This document shows, piece after piece, positions 1-11,800 of a stretch of DNA of 35,409 bases. Below the pieces are notes generated by a model, which did not search any database, was not told where the DNA came from, and saw only the letters and a program-made list of their open reading frames with translations. The position numbers were made by a program, and so were the translations under genes. Where the stretch lies: contig PS015067.1 in NCBI GenBank assembly GCA_048213135.1, positions 102,334 through 137,742 on the forward strand, written 5' to 3'. This stretch comes from Reclinomonas americana ATCC 50394 (Eukaryota > Jakobida > Jakobea > Jakobida). Position 1 is the first letter of the stretch. Each line of letters begins with the position of its first letter.

Positions 1-77
1 CAAGGAGCAGGAGAGAAAACGTCACAGGACGCGACGCTTGGGCCCTTGGTTCTATTGTGTTGTGTGTTGAACGCAGG

Positions 78-1000
78 ATGTTTGGCGAAGACGAGTCCGA
101 CTATCCCTCCTTCAGTGGCGCACACGACGACATTCGCGCACACGCCGCCACCACCAACAACAAACCAGAGGTAACCCCCGCAAAAATGCGCGCGCACTCC
201 CCACACACCTCTGACACACACACACACACACGCACACACAGAAACCGCCTGCAGCTGCACCTCCATCTCCGCCTCCGCCGCCGCCTCCTCCGCCTCCACC
301 TCCGCCTCTCCCGCCTTCCATTGCAGAGAAGAGCGAGAGACCATCGGCATCGGCGTCGGCCTCGTCGGAGATGCAAATGGTGTTGCATGCCAATGTGCTG
401 CTGACACTCAAGCATCAGGTGCAGACTCTGCTCGAGGCAATGACCACCGTGCAGGGTCGAATCGACGCGCTGCAGCACGCAGTCATGCCGCGACTGGAGA
501 CACTGGAGAAGCGCACCTCGATCATGTGGAAGGCCTCCAACGCAGCAGCAGCAGCAGCAGCAGCAGCCGCAGCCGCAGGAGGACCGCCTCCGCTGCTTCC
601 CGCCTCACTGCCGCTTCCACCGCCTCCTGAGTTTCCACTGCCGAGCGAGTCGTCATCATCGCCGCCTGCACAGAAGCGACGGCGCATCGATGTGCATGAG
701 GTGCCGGCGCTGCTGTCCATGCCCATATCGATTGCACTGCCTCCGCCGCCGCCACCACCGCCCCCGCCGCCTCCGCTGTCCATCTCCGGCGAGGACGAGA
801 GAAGCGACGAGGGCGATTCTGCGGCTGTGAAGGCTGCGCGCATGGCGGCGGCGGCGGCGGCGGCCAACCGGCGACGCTCCGGCTTTCACCAGAATGAGGA
901 TCCGCACAATTGTTTGATCTTTGAGGCGTTGGCGCGCAAGTTGTCGCTGCCGTCGGTGCCGCAGAACTTTAGTGCGACGCAGTGGCTTAACTTTCGCGCG
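78..1000 (+). CDS. Unrecognised Pro/Ala-rich protein with a short coiled coil (partial)
   Basis: I do not recognise this gene. Exon 1 (78-170) begins at an ATG followed by FGEDESDYPSF. A GT-AG intron (171-241) ends in a CA-repeat, and exon 2 runs from 242 into the assembly gap at 1001. Exon 2 encodes a polyproline run, then a heptad-like helical segment (LLTLKHQVQTLLEAMTTV onward) that could form a coiled coil. After that come poly-Ala, a second polyproline run, a basic patch (QKRRRID) that could act as a nuclear localisation signal, an acidic patch and another Ala run. The last visible part (CLIFEALARKLSLPSV) looks like a folded domain whose remainder lies in the gap. The low-complexity tracts are in frame over about 250 codons, which favours a real exon. 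Function is unknown; a nuclear scaffold is only a guess. Confidence 0.5.
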
Positions 1001-1332
1001 NNNNNNNNNNNNNNNNNNNNNNNNNNNNNNNNNNNNNNNNNNNNNNNNNNNNNNNNNNNNNNNNNNNNNNNNNNNNNNNNNNNNNNNNNNNNNNNNNNNN
1101 NNNNNNNNNNNNNNNNNNNNNNNNNNNNNNNNNNNNNNNNNNNNNNNNNNNNNNNNNNNNNNNNNNNNNNNNNNNNNNNNNNNNNNNNNNNNNNNNNNNN
1201 NNNNNNNNNNNNNNNNNNNNNNNNNNNNNNNNNNNNNNNNNNNNNNNNNNNNNNNNNNNNNNNNNNNNNNNNNNNNNNNNNNNNNNNNNNNNNNNNNNNN
1301 NNNNNNNNNNNNNNNNNNNNNNNNNNNNNNNN
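1001..1332. other. Assembly gap (332 N)
   Basis: Unsequenced run that removes the 3' part of the upstream gene. Confidence 1.
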
Positions 1333-1494
1333 CGCGTTGCTGTGCCTCTCACGCGCGCACGTTGCATATATAGAGACACGTGGTGAGCTGTGTCGCTGCA
1401 GTGGAGTGGCGACTCGCCAGCTGAAGCCGGCAGCAAATGCCACGCGTCGCGTGTCCTGCAGTTATTTTCTCACACTTTTGCAGCGAGCGAAGAC
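1333..1494 (+). promoter_or_regulatory. Possible promoter and 5' leader of the EF-hand gene
   Basis: This stretch follows the gap and has no convincing coding frame. It contains a TATATAG element at 1367-1373, about 120 bp before the proposed start codon at 1495. The 3' end of the upstream gene could also lie here, so the promoter reading is tentative. Confidence 0.3.
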
Positions 1495-4328
1495 ATGGTG
1501 AGTAACGGCGCACCACTTGCTTCCTCCGCACGTCCCTCCTCTCTCTCTCTCTCTTCTTTGCGCGTTTGCCGCGTCGTTTTCTTGTCTGTCTTTTTTTCCT
1601 TTCTTGTGTGAGATGTCACAGACAACGCGCGCACGATAGCCGAAACACAGCGCTGCCTTCTGTAAACAAATGACAGAGACACAATACACAAGAGAAGAGC
1701 GCACACACATGCACATCATGTCTCGAGAATTTCCCCGAGATGTGTTCGCACGCTGTCTCTCTCTCAACTCCGCCTGCCTCTCTCCCTCTCCCTTCCCTCT
1801 CTCTCTTAATGTGACAGGCCGACGACGGAGCTCTTGGACGCACTGAGTCACAGCGCATGGTCGCTGAGTACCTCGACACGGAGGATCCGTTGGCCTTTTT
1901 GGCGGCGGTGGCTCGCGACGGCAACGTGGAACTGGTGAGGCGCACACTCGCAAGCCACGATCACCAGTCGCAGCATCGATTAACTGTGTGCTTGTGCAGG
2001 AGGAGTTCCGCATGGTGGTCAACACGCCCATCAAGGTCTCCAACAAGCACTGCCTTGTGCTTGCTTGTTGTGCTCACTGTCTCTGTTGCACAGGCCATCA
2101 TTCGTGGCTCGATTCTGCAGGTCATGGGTCGCCTGCCGCCGGGTCTTCGAGGTAATATACCATCGAGGATATCATGTATTTTGTCTGCTGCGCCGTGTTA
2201 ATATGTGGTCCGGTTTTTCCCGTGTTGCAGGCCAAGCGCGGCTGGAGCAGGTGGTCGACGGTGCGATGCACGGACTGGAGATGCGCTCGAACTTGCTCAT
2301 CCCGCAACTCTTCAAGGTCTCCTCGCCCTTCTGTTGGCGGGTCGTGTGGATGGATGGTTGTCTTACTGATTGATTGTGTCGGCAGTTCTTTGACCGCAAC
2401 CGTGATGGACGCATCTCCGAGGCCGAGGTCCGCGAGGTGCTGGATCTGTTTGCGCGACAGGACTTGCCGTCTCTGCTGGCCATTCTCGACGTGGTGCGTG
2501 ATGATGTATATCCCTCGTGCTGTGTTGGTTTCGCTTCTCACCCGTAATGCAGAACGGCGATGGTGTGTTTGATGCTACGCTCGGCGACTTTCACATTTTT
2601 CTTATTCGTTTTCCTCGCAGGCCACCTGACAAAGGACTCGCTGACGGCGCTGCTGGCTGACCTGGTGCGCATCCTGTGTTACCTTGTGATGGTGGACATT
2701 TTTCGCGCAACTCACGCTGCATGTGCACAGTTCGAGACGGTCGTCATGTTCAGCGACCAGCTCATCGACTCGCTGTCGCAAGTGCTCCTGTTCGACTCGA
2801 CGCTGATTCACAACGCCCTCTCCCTGGCCTACATGTTTGTCGACCAGGACGGAGAGTTGCGTGCTGACACACGAGATCACCCGCGCGCGCGTGTGTCACT
2901 CTCTCACTCACTGCTCTCAATAGTGGCGCTGTGACTGTCGACGATCTGCTCGCGCTCATCCCGCCGGAGAGTTGCGTCACTAAGCTTGTGCTCTCACCTT
3001 CGAGAAATACTCATGCACTCGGGACTCCTTCAACAGTGCTGCAGATGGTGGAGATGCAGCTGAATGCGCTCGCCGACTCGCCGCAGTCGCCGTACGGAAT
3101 GATGATGGCACAGTACCACCGCACCCGTGAGGTTGGTGCTCTGTTCGTTTTGTGTGTCGCGGTGACTGGCACCAACCTGCTTCAATGCAGCAATTCGTGG
3201 AGGCCAGCTCCAAGTCCGACGACGGACAGGTGTCAGAGGCCACCATGTACCGCATGGCACACGGTAACATTCGTGAGGACTTCATGCAGGGAGTTGCGCA
3301 TCTGTTTGCTGAATTCCTCTCCCGCTGTCACTCTGCTCACTCGGCCTCACAGGTCAACCAAGGCATGCAGCAGGCTGCCGTCTTCAACCCGGGTGCCGCC
3401 GCCTTGCCGCCCGCCATTCTCGCCTGTGCGTGCTCTTTTTCGGTGCCACAACATCGCCTGCTGCTGACCCTCTCACTCTCCCTCTCTTCTCCCCTCAGTG
3501 CTGTCGGAGAATGTGCCGGCTGTCATGGAGCGCAAGTTCCCTGCTCTCTTCTCCGCCGTGTTCAAGCTGATTGACAAGAACGTGCGTCAATTTGTGTGTG
3601 TCTCTCACCGGCACTGCTGCAACAGCGATGCTCAAGAAATGGTGGTGCGCAGGGAGACGGCCGTGTGTCGCTCGCCGAGTTCGAGTCCATGTTCCGTGTG
3701 GCGGAGGCCTTTGCGCCGTCGGTGGCCGGTAACCCGCCGATCAACCGCGTCCGCACTCTGCTGGTCAGCCTGCTGTCGATATTTGACATCAACATGGTGT
3801 GTGTGAACGAGCGGCGAATCTCGCGGTGTGTTTTTGTGCACATTGTTCCTCACTGCGTGTTGCTGCGGCCAGGACGGACGCGTGACCATTGAGGAGGCCG
3901 AGATCATCACCAAGCGCATGCTGCGCCTGATCCTCGAGGTGTGTATCCCTGCTCCGCAGTAGCAATACTCGGGTGACACTCACGCATCTCACGGCATGGC
4001 TTGTCAGATCATCCACGTGTACCTGGCCATCATCAAGGAGGTGGGCCTGTTGCTCATCCGCACTGAGGCTCTCGATCCGATCTTCCAGATTCTGGACCCC
4101 GAGAACACTGGTCGCGTGAGGTGCGTGCTGAAAAACTACAAGAACACGCGTATGTGCGTCCTCACTCATTTTTCGTTCCTCAACCCGTTTTGTAGTCTGG
4201 CGCGCGCTGCCGAGGCCGTGCCGCAGATTCCGATGATGCTGGCCATGCGGCAACAGGGCATGCTGGCGGGTGCTGGCATGCCGCCGCCGCCAGTGGACAA
4301 TGATGGCGAAGGCAACTTCCCCGAGTGA
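1495..4328 (+). CDS. Multi-EF-hand calcium-binding protein
   Basis: Intron-rich gene for a soluble protein with about five EF-hand-like loops. The first exon seems to be only the ATG (1495-1497), followed by a 320-bp intron; exon 2 opens at 1818 with ADDGALGRTESQRM. Further exons join in frame across GT-AG introns. Visible loops are DRNRDGRISEAE (about 2389-2424), a loop split after DV with NGDGVFDA following, FVDQDGEL (about 2840), DKN split from GDGRVSLAEF (about 3575-3690), and FDINM split from DGRVTIEEAE (about 3783-3905). LDPENTGRV near 4095 is a degenerate loop. The tail is Pro-rich and ends at a TGA (4326-4328). Repeated D-x-N/D-x-D-G-x-I/V patterns show EF-hands; the ligand or partner is unknown. 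No signal peptide or membrane segment is seen. Several introns cut inside the calcium loops. Exact exon ends, especially near 2600-3000 and 3290-3350, are uncertain. Confidence 0.75.
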
Positions 4329-4458
4329 GCATTCTCTTCGCTCTGTCTCTCTGCTTCGTTTGTCGCTCTCGTTCCCTCCTCACATCGTGGAATACAAAAA
4401 AAAACAAGAGAGAAATCACTAGTCGCAGTTTCAATAATGATGTCAACGCACCCACTCA
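4329..4458. other. Short convergent intergenic region
   Basis: Region between the stop codons of the EF-hand gene and the minus-strand ATPase gene. It must hold both 3' ends. Only an A-rich run near 4396-4405 is visible; I see no gene. Confidence 0.6.
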
Positions 4459-6234
4459 CTATCCACCGCCCCTGCCAGGCAACAAGTTCGCCACCGACTG
4501 CAACGGCTGGCGCAGCCACTTGCCGAGCTCCACCGACACTGTGGTGACGAATTTCTGCATGTCGCGCTGCTCGCCGAGATAGCTCTCCACCAGATGCCGC
4601 ATCGTCATCGGGTAGATCCAGTGCGGCACTCCGTCGCCGGCGCGATCCACCATCAGCAGACCCAGGTCGTGCAAGCGAAAGAGGGTCTCGTTGAGCTGAT
4701 GACCACGCACATCGTCGGCTTGATTGCCGCGCTTCAGCAGCACCTCGGCAAACACGTCGCGAGCCTCGGGAAACGACAGTGGCGTAAAGCGCTTCTCCCA
4801 CGGTACCTCGGTGACACGCTCCACCGATAGCACCTTGGCGTCGGGCTCCACCATGAGGCTCTTCAGCAACTCCTCGTTCTTCTCGCGCATCGTCTCCAGC
4901 AGTTTCTGATAGAAGGCCGCCACCAAGTCGTCGCTCATGGCCAGCTGCGTGCTGTCGGTGCGATCCATGCTGTCCTCTCGCACACCGCCGTGAGCGGTGT
5001 AGAATGCCAGGTCGTGGAGGCCGCGCAGCACGCGGCGTGGAGTCGCTCCGTACGTGAACAGCACCAGTCGCGCCTTGTTCTCGTCGTCGAGCTGGAGCAT
5101 TTGTTGCACTAGCTTCAGGTCGTTCATCAAGCCGTTTGGCACCCGAAAGGTGGGAAAGCGACTGGAGGTGAGAGTCGGGCAGTCTTGCACCAGCGGGTAC
5201 TCGTTGCTCAGGTTGGAGTCGCGCACGGCCTGCCGGTTGATGAGCAGCGGGAGCGACGGAGACGAACTGCAGAGAACCACGGCAAATCGACCACTGGGAA
5301 ACCCATCGGCCAGGGCCGCCATCTCGCGAAGCAATCCGCGCGCCAGCTGCGCCTCCTCTAGTGTCGACTGCAACGCCTTGACAGTGTACAGCTGGTCCAC
5401 GTCGTCGACGAGGAAGAGAATGTGCCGATTGGTGGCGGCCAGCACCGAGTCGGCCACACGGAGGGCACTCCAGTTGTCGCCCTCGCGCTCATCCGCATTG
5501 TTGCTGCTGCTGCTGTTGCCGTTGCCGTTGCCGCTATTACCATTAATGGAGGAGGGTCGACTTGGCACGATAAAGCCGTGCCGCTCCAGTGCCTCGCAGG
5601 CGAGTTCGCCGAGCGGACGCACGCCGGCACTGAAACCGCGCCCGTCAATCTCACCAAGCATGCTGCTGACGCTGACGTACACTGGCACCACCGTCGGCGC
5701 CATCAGCGGACACACCTCGGCGAACACGCGCAGCACAGTCGACTTGCCGACGCCGTCAGCCCCGACAATTGCCACGCCATTCGCACCCCGTGTGTGCGCC
5801 AGCCGGTCTTCTGCCAGCAGTACCGCCATGCTGGCCAGCTTGCCGAGCATCACGCGATGCGTGGGCGTGTCGTACACTCGAGTGGAGACCGTTTGTAGCA
5901 GGTGCTCGTGGCCGAGAGCATTGAGTGCGTGCAGCAGCTCCAGCGGGTCCGGCGGCCTCTCCAGCGTGTACTTGAGGTTGACATGATTCCGCTGAAGGCA
6001 CGCGATCCGCTGCTGTGTCAGCGACGGCGACGACGACGGCACATGTGGGAGCGTGGAGGCGTGAACGGCTACGCATGAAAGACCGCCCATTAGCGACACC
6101 AGGGCGCTGTCGCGGGGGGAGGAAACAGTGAAGTGAGGAGAGTGACGAAGAGCAGCAACTGGCGACCACAGCATAGAGTACCATCCACCGAGAATCCACA
6201 TTGCGAGCACAGTGTCAGGCGGGTAGGTGGGCAA
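4459..6234 (-). CDS. Intronless P-loop ATPase, AAA+/STAND-like
   Basis: Single uninterrupted frame of 591 codons. A Walker A motif GADGVGKST lies at residues 158-166 and a hydrophobic Walker B strand HILFLVDDVD at 271-280, followed by sensor-like VVLCSSS. The C-terminal half (about 370-590) resembles the lid and winged-helix region of ORC/Cdc6-like or STAND ATPases, with helical segments such as LFRLHDLGLLMVDRAG. A short Asn/Gly/Ser run sits at about 231-246. The N-terminal 60 residues are hydrophobic and poor in acidic residues, so they could be an organelle-targeting sequence, or a downstream Met could be the true start. It probably uses ATP binding as a switch or to move a partner; no substrate is evident. 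It is one of the few uninterrupted genes here. It could also be a distant relative of NTPases seen in trypanosomatids or Crinkler-type proteins. Confidence 0.75.
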   Translation of the reverse strand: MPTYPPDTVLAMWILGGWYSMLWSPVAALRHSPHFTVSSPRDSALVSLMGGLSCVAVHASTLPHVPSSSPSLTQQRIACLQRNHVNLKYTLERPPDPLELLHALNALGHEHLLQTVSTRVYDTPTHRVMLGKLASMAVLLAEDRLAHTRGANGVAIVGADGVGKSTVLRVFAEVCPLMAPTVVPVYVSVSSMLGEIDGRGFSAGVRPLGELACEALERHGFIVPSRPSSINGNSGNGNGNSSSSNNADEREGDNWSALRVADSVLAATNRHILFLVDDVDQLYTVKALQSTLEEAQLARGLLREMAALADGFPSGRFAVVLCSSSPSLPLLINRQAVRDSNLSNEYPLVQDCPTLTSSRFPTFRVPNGLMNDLKLVQQMLQLDDENKARLVLFTYGATPRRVLRGLHDLAFYTAHGGVREDSMDRTDSTQLAMSDDLVAAFYQKLLETMREKNEELLKSLMVEPDAKVLSVERVTEVPWEKRFTPLSFPEARDVFAEVLLKRGNQADDVRGHQLNETLFRLHDLGLLMVDRAGDGVPHWIYPMTMRHLVESYLGEQRDMQKFVTTVSVELGKWLRQPLQSVANLLPGRGGG

Positions 6235-6357
6235 GCAAGCAGGCAGGCGAAGGTGAACACTCAGTCACAGGAAGCGACGGAGATGAAGGAAAGACAAGAG
6301 AATCCAGTTTTTCATGGACAACATGAATGTGCCGGAGAAACAATCTACTTACTTCAC
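6235..6357. other. Short intergenic region
   Basis: About 120 bp between the ATPase start and the stop of the upstream minus-strand gene. It must contain the ATPase promoter. No TATA box is evident. Confidence 0.5.
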
Positions 6358-8864
6358 TCACGTGTCAAAGTACACCACACAAACACCGTCGGGATGCGTC
6401 TCCAGCAACCGCAAGAGCGCAACACGATTCTTCGAGGTGAGTCGGAAGAGTGTTCTTACCAGCGCCGGCTGACAGCACGGGTCTTCGCCAAAACCAAAGT
6501 CGGTCGCGTACTCGCCAAACAATCGGTGCAACAGCAGCTGCGCGAGCAGTGCGGTGAGGCTTAGACTGTCGTACATCGCGCGCAGTTCCAGATCATTGAC
6601 AAACCTCGCGCCGACCAATGTCCACAATAACTCCTTTTTCGCCGAATTTCTCCGCACACCGCTGCAACAAGTAATCGACTTTCTCTACCTGCGCCTCCGC
6701 GTGAGCAAATCCATCAAGTGGTGGACCCAAGCGCAAACACAAACACGCACTCTCATGGGCTTCAGGAACAGCTTGCCCTCGAGTCCAGACAACACAAAGT
6801 GCACTCGAACATCAGGCGCCTGCAGCACCAGACCCTGCACGCACGACACGGACAATGGTGATGAGAATGCGCTTCGCACACACATCAGTACATCACTATG
6901 AAACACACCATTCGTGGATCGCTCTTGGAGCGGAACGGTGGCAGGAGCTGATGCAAGCACGGTTTGTTGCCTGCAGGGCAGGGGGTGAGACGTGAGGGGG
7001 TAAAGCCACTGCACAAAGGAGGGGCGACACAGACCTCGCAGAATGCCGTCCTTGATGTCGTGTAGGGAGAAGCGCAAGCCACCAATGTCGTAGCACACGG
7101 CGTGCAAGAATCGCGGATGTACACTTGACGATTCGACGCCGAGTGCAATCAGCCCGTGAATGTACAGCAGGTTGTGGGCATTGACAAAGAACACTAGTCG
7201 TTCGCGCTCGTTCAGAGCAAACACATTCGACTGCAACGAGACAAGTCAAGTCAACACTCGCCGGAGAGCACAAGCGTGATTAACACAAGACACGTTACCC
7301 GCTGCAACTCGCCCGTCTCGGCGACAAACTCGGTGTACCCTTGACTCTCGATCACACTCTGCGACAAGGTGCAATGAGGAGCATGCTCTTCTTTTGCGAT
7401 TGCTTGCCGCCCACCGCACCTGATAATTCAAGCCCTTGCCAGTCATGTGTTGAGTGCACGTGTTGAGCATTTTCGCCGCCAGTGAGCGAATCACAGTGAC
7501 CGCAGCGCGACTCGGCTTGTCCCACACATCCGACAGGTTGAGCACATGCGGTTCCTCACCAGCCTTGCGAGCGCGCAATTGTCAGCGAAGCACCATAGAA
7601 ACGCAAATATTGGTTCACACACACGCACACACGCACCAAAAACTTGTACAGCGTAAAGTCGCCGTCAAACGTGGAGCCGCCGTCCAGCCGCGAAAACACA
7701 TTGCAGTTCGACATGTGCTGCAGCAGCACAATGGCATCGGCCGGCTCCGACACGCGGAACTCGTCGCACTCGAGCACCCACTTGATTGCGTCGAGGCCGG
7801 TGAAGCATCCGCGATGCAGCTCCTCGTGCATCAGCTTGGACAGAATGGAACGTGAGCTCTTGCTGGCGTGCCTCCTGGTGCGGTACACAATGTGCGGGCG
7901 ACGTGGAATACCACCCTCCTCTGGCGACGCCATCATCTTTTCCACAATGCGCCGCAGCACTTCGTCCAACTGATGACATTTGCGTGCGTGAGACAGACAC
8001 ACGCAAGGGCGGGCGGTGATAGACGGCGGCAGACATGTGCATACCAGCTCGTCGGTCAGCGCAAAGTCCTGCACGTAGCGCAGGAACGGAAGGAAGTAGT
8101 TCCACGGCGGATGAATCATGGTCTGCTCCTGTCGCGACATTTCCTCTGCCTCCTCGGCCAGCTTGCGTCGCCGCACGGCCGAGCGCACAGTGGCACCAAT
8201 CGATGACAGGTCCGTGACCGCACCTGTGAAGCAGCGGCAACTGGTGAGACACAGGATGCCAGCAAGCATGCACCACGATTTCGTTTCGCAACTCGGCTGC
8301 TTCGACGGTGAGCGTACACCAAAGCTGATGAGTGGACCGTCACCCTCCGGGGTAACCGTGACTGTGCGACGAGCGGCATCCAGCAGAGCGGACGGGGCTG
8401 CTGCGCCAGCTTCCGCGCGCCCTGCCGTCGACGGTCGCACATCTTGACTCGCATCACTTGCCGCACCGCCACTGCCACCTGCTCCACGCATGAGACACAG
8501 GCATCAACGCTCTGAGGCCGCACACTGTCTCGACAAACCCTTGCGTGTCGGAGCTGGGGCGGCCGCTGATTGCTCGAGGATCTCGTCGAGCACATGCGGT
8601 CGCCGCACGTCGGGGACTGCCTCCTCGATGCGCTCACTGCCTTCCTCGTCCTCTTCGTCGCTGTCGAGCACGGCCGTGGCGTGCGCCTGGAAAACAGCAG
8701 TGGCATGAGCTTCGGCGAGGCGAAGCACATGCAGGGGGGCGACTCACATCAGCAGCAGAGGATTGTACATCACGGGTGCCGACCGTGGACTCGTCTTCGT
8801 CGTCATCGCGCTCCTCGCCTGCACGGCGCACGCAAGTGTCAAACACCGTCACTGCGTAACACAT
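6358..8864 (-). CDS. DEP domain plus DUF547 protein (possibly the 3' half of a FIG4 fusion)
   Basis: Intron-rich minus-strand gene. From the N-terminus: an acidic, Ala-rich region (DSDEEDEEGSE near 8640), a helical segment with SAVRRRKLAEEAEEM (about 8170), then a DEP domain (about 7960-7640: SKLMHEELHRGCFTGLDAIK through SNCNVFSRLDGGSTFDGDF). Next is the DUF547 core: LNERERLVFFVNAHNLLYIH (about 7210), YDIGGLRFSLHDIKDGILRG (about 7090), a PRVHF-like strand near 6810, and the family-typical end FGEYATDFGFGEDP and LLRLLETHPDGVCVVYFD before the stop at 6358. DEP domains usually bind membranes or GPCR/G-protein partners. DUF547 has no settled activity; plants carry related proteins that combine DEP, glutaredoxin and DUF547, but no glutaredoxin is seen here. 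The start at 8864 is provisional: the ATG overlaps the possible FIG4 stop, and a 44-nt intron would instead fuse the two. Confidence 0.75.
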
Positions 8865-11800
8865 TCGTCCCTGTAGGAAATACCGTACACAGCCAGCAGT
8901 CCGTCCTCGTAGAGCGTGGAGCTCGAGGCGCTGCTGGACAGGCCCACTCGGTAGTCGACAGCGGCCTCACGACGCAGGGTATCGAGTGTGTTCTGGAACT
9001 CACTGTACACCAGGTGGGATCAATAGGTAGAGAGGGGGGGTGACAATGAGAGGGTGGTGGGACGCACACTCCGACGCTGAGCGGCACTGTGCCCATGACA
9101 TATCGTCCGGCCTGGTCCGCACGGGCGTACGCGTCAAAGCGCTGTGTTGACACACGCACAACAGAAGGAGGAAAGAATGAGAGTCGTGGTCAAGGGCTGC
9201 AAGCACTCTCTCTCTCTCTCTCACACACACACGCGCACCTTGAGGTCGTCGATATCAGGGGACATCTCTGGCGCCAGGAACCGATCGTACATTTTCTGGT
9301 AGTACTCGCCCACCGCGTTCACGCCGCTGAACTGACTGGCTCCTTGCTGCGCGATGCACACAGCACAGGTCAGTGAGCAGGCTCCATCCAATCACCGCCA
9401 TACATACGACACGAACCACAGTGTGACCCAGCGACATGGCACCGGCAAGCACCGAGATGCCTCGACTCTGGCCACCAGTCTGCACACCAGAGTGAGAACA
9501 TCTCTATCAGCAAACTTTGTGAACGGGGACGCAACTGCCAGCATCGCAGTAGTGCGCGTGCCCGACAAAAAGTACTCGTACTCGGAGGACCGATTCACCG
9601 TCTCCACCATTTCGTGACGACTGGCGTGTGCGTACGTGCGATACTTTTCCATGCTGTCGTCTTCCGGTTCGTCGATAAACGACAACGAATCCTGCGAGGC
9701 ACGAACAACGGTGAGCATCAGTGCGCGCCACAGAATGCTGGCGTGGCGTGACGAAACATCATGAGCACTTGTCATCCTGTTCACAATGGCGAATCGCTGG
9801 CGAATGTCCTCGTCAATGACAGCAGGCATGATGGAGACGGCCGCCATGCGACCCTTGGTGCTGTGGTGCGATGCCAGTGAGGAGAGTACAACGGCAGCTG
9901 CAGTGCACCGGGGGGAAACGAAACGAAGATCGTGCATGATGCGCACTTGCCGCTCGACTGTCACGCGCCACCGACAGCCGCTTCTCGTAGGGCACCAGCA
10001 AGCGCCTGAGTGTGTACGTGAGTGAGTGGGTAAAGGAAAGTAGGCAGCTGTGTAGCTGAGGAACACAACTTGTAAAAGTTGGTCAGCTTGTGCGTCTGGT
10101 GCGCCTGCTCAAAGTACGTGTCGTCCTTGGGCCTGTCAAACAGCTGCTCTTCGGTGCATGTCGCCACGCCGGCGAGACCCTCCTCCTGATTGATGCGCGA
10201 AAAGAGCGATGCGTGCGGGTCCTCGAATTCCTCATTCGGCCGCACCCACCAGTCGTCACGGAGTCTGCGACACGAAATGAGCGCACATCCTTGCTGTGCC
10301 AACCCCGCTTCCGCTCCGACGCAACACTTGCATACTCTCCGATCCTTCGCCAAACTCGGTGGCAGTGTTGTGCAGATAGAAATCCGTGGGCAACTCCCAC
10401 AAGTGCGGCTTGCCAATCTCCGGCACGTAGTGTCCGAGGAACAAGTTGATGGCCTCTTGCTTCTCCGGATCCAAGAAGTTGTTGCTGTCGCACACGGCTG
10501 TCAGCTCAACGGATTATGCAAGGCGTGCGCAGCAACACACTCACCTGTAGAATCGTCGAATGTTGGACAGGATATCCCAGCTGACGCCACGGTGATGCAC
10601 ACCGGCACTGACAGTGCGTGAGCCGCCGTACTGCAGAGCAAAGTTGTCACCGGCCTCATCGTACAGATCCATCAGCGCCTGAATAATGTCCTCGTGGCCA
10701 ACGAACGAGGCGCGCGAGAAGGCGCCCAGTGCATGCAGCTACGCACAAGCGTCAAAGTGTAAGACGAAATGACTCGCACCCACAACCATAACACGCATGA
10801 ATGGTGGTGCGATCAAACCTGGTGCGCGAGCGCAGACTTGCCAAACAAAAACTGCGCAATGTTGGTGCGGTCGAGACAGTCCAGGCAGTTCGTGCGCAGC
10901 ACGCCACGCTGCAACGTGTATCCCTCGAATGGCTGCGAGGAGAAATCGTAGAGTCCGCTCTCCTCCAGCCAGTCCGCGCGCTCGACAATCACTTTGGAGC
11001 GGAAAATGTTGGTCTCCGAAATGGCTCCCTCACAAATGACGGCCATCGTAGTCAGTGCGCGACCGAGGTTGCGTTTGGCGGCGCCGCGGAAGTCCCACGA
11101 AATGTGCTGCAAATGGAGCAAGTGAGTGAGTCACGAGGAGCGGAGAAGTGGGTGAGAGAGTCGTGGTACAAGTCACCTGAATCTTCTTCTCGGCCGGCAG
11201 GAACTGGTTGAGATAATTGACCAGCTCGTCAAACTCGCGCACCAGCGGCATCTCTCGCGGCTTCTTCTCCTGTGGTTTTAGCAGATCGAGCAGAATCACT
11301 GGCATGCCGTAGCGTCGGAACAGATCCTGGAAGTGGAGACGCGCTGCCGTGCATTGCGGATCGTAGCGGCCCACTGTCGAAATGTAGAGTATGTGAGTGT
11401 CATCATCATCATCACCACCACCACATTGACTGCACGTTGTGTGCACGAAACTGATAATGGTGGGCTTGGGCGCCACAATGGCCTTCGATTGTGTATCGTG
11501 CGACCAGTAGACCGGCACCGAGCCACGCACTTGCACCACCGACGTGAACACGCCCTCGCGCTCGAATTCGTTCACCGACGACGAGTCGTACACAATCTGC
11601 TCGGTCTCCACCTCGTTGGCCACGTGGCCCTGATCGTTGATGCCACGCTTGAGGTACCGAGTACCGGCAAAGTAGCGCGAGCGGCGACCAATGAGCACAA
11701 TCGAGATGGANNNNNNNNNNNNNNNNNNNNNNNNNNNNNNNNNNNNNNNNNNNNNNNNNNNNNNNNNNNNNNNNAGTGTGGCAGTTGCTGTTATTGATCT

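Noticed and set aside
101-907. Long minus-strand frames rich in Arg, Gly or Ala opposite the first gene
   Set aside because: They are mirror readings of the CAG/CCG-rich low-complexity exon; the plus-strand frame has the splice-compatible start and a varied folded segment.
5054-5986. 310-codon plus-strand frame opposite the ATPase gene
   Set aside because: It is Ser/Arg-rich with no domain, and lies antisense to a frame with Walker A and B motifs.
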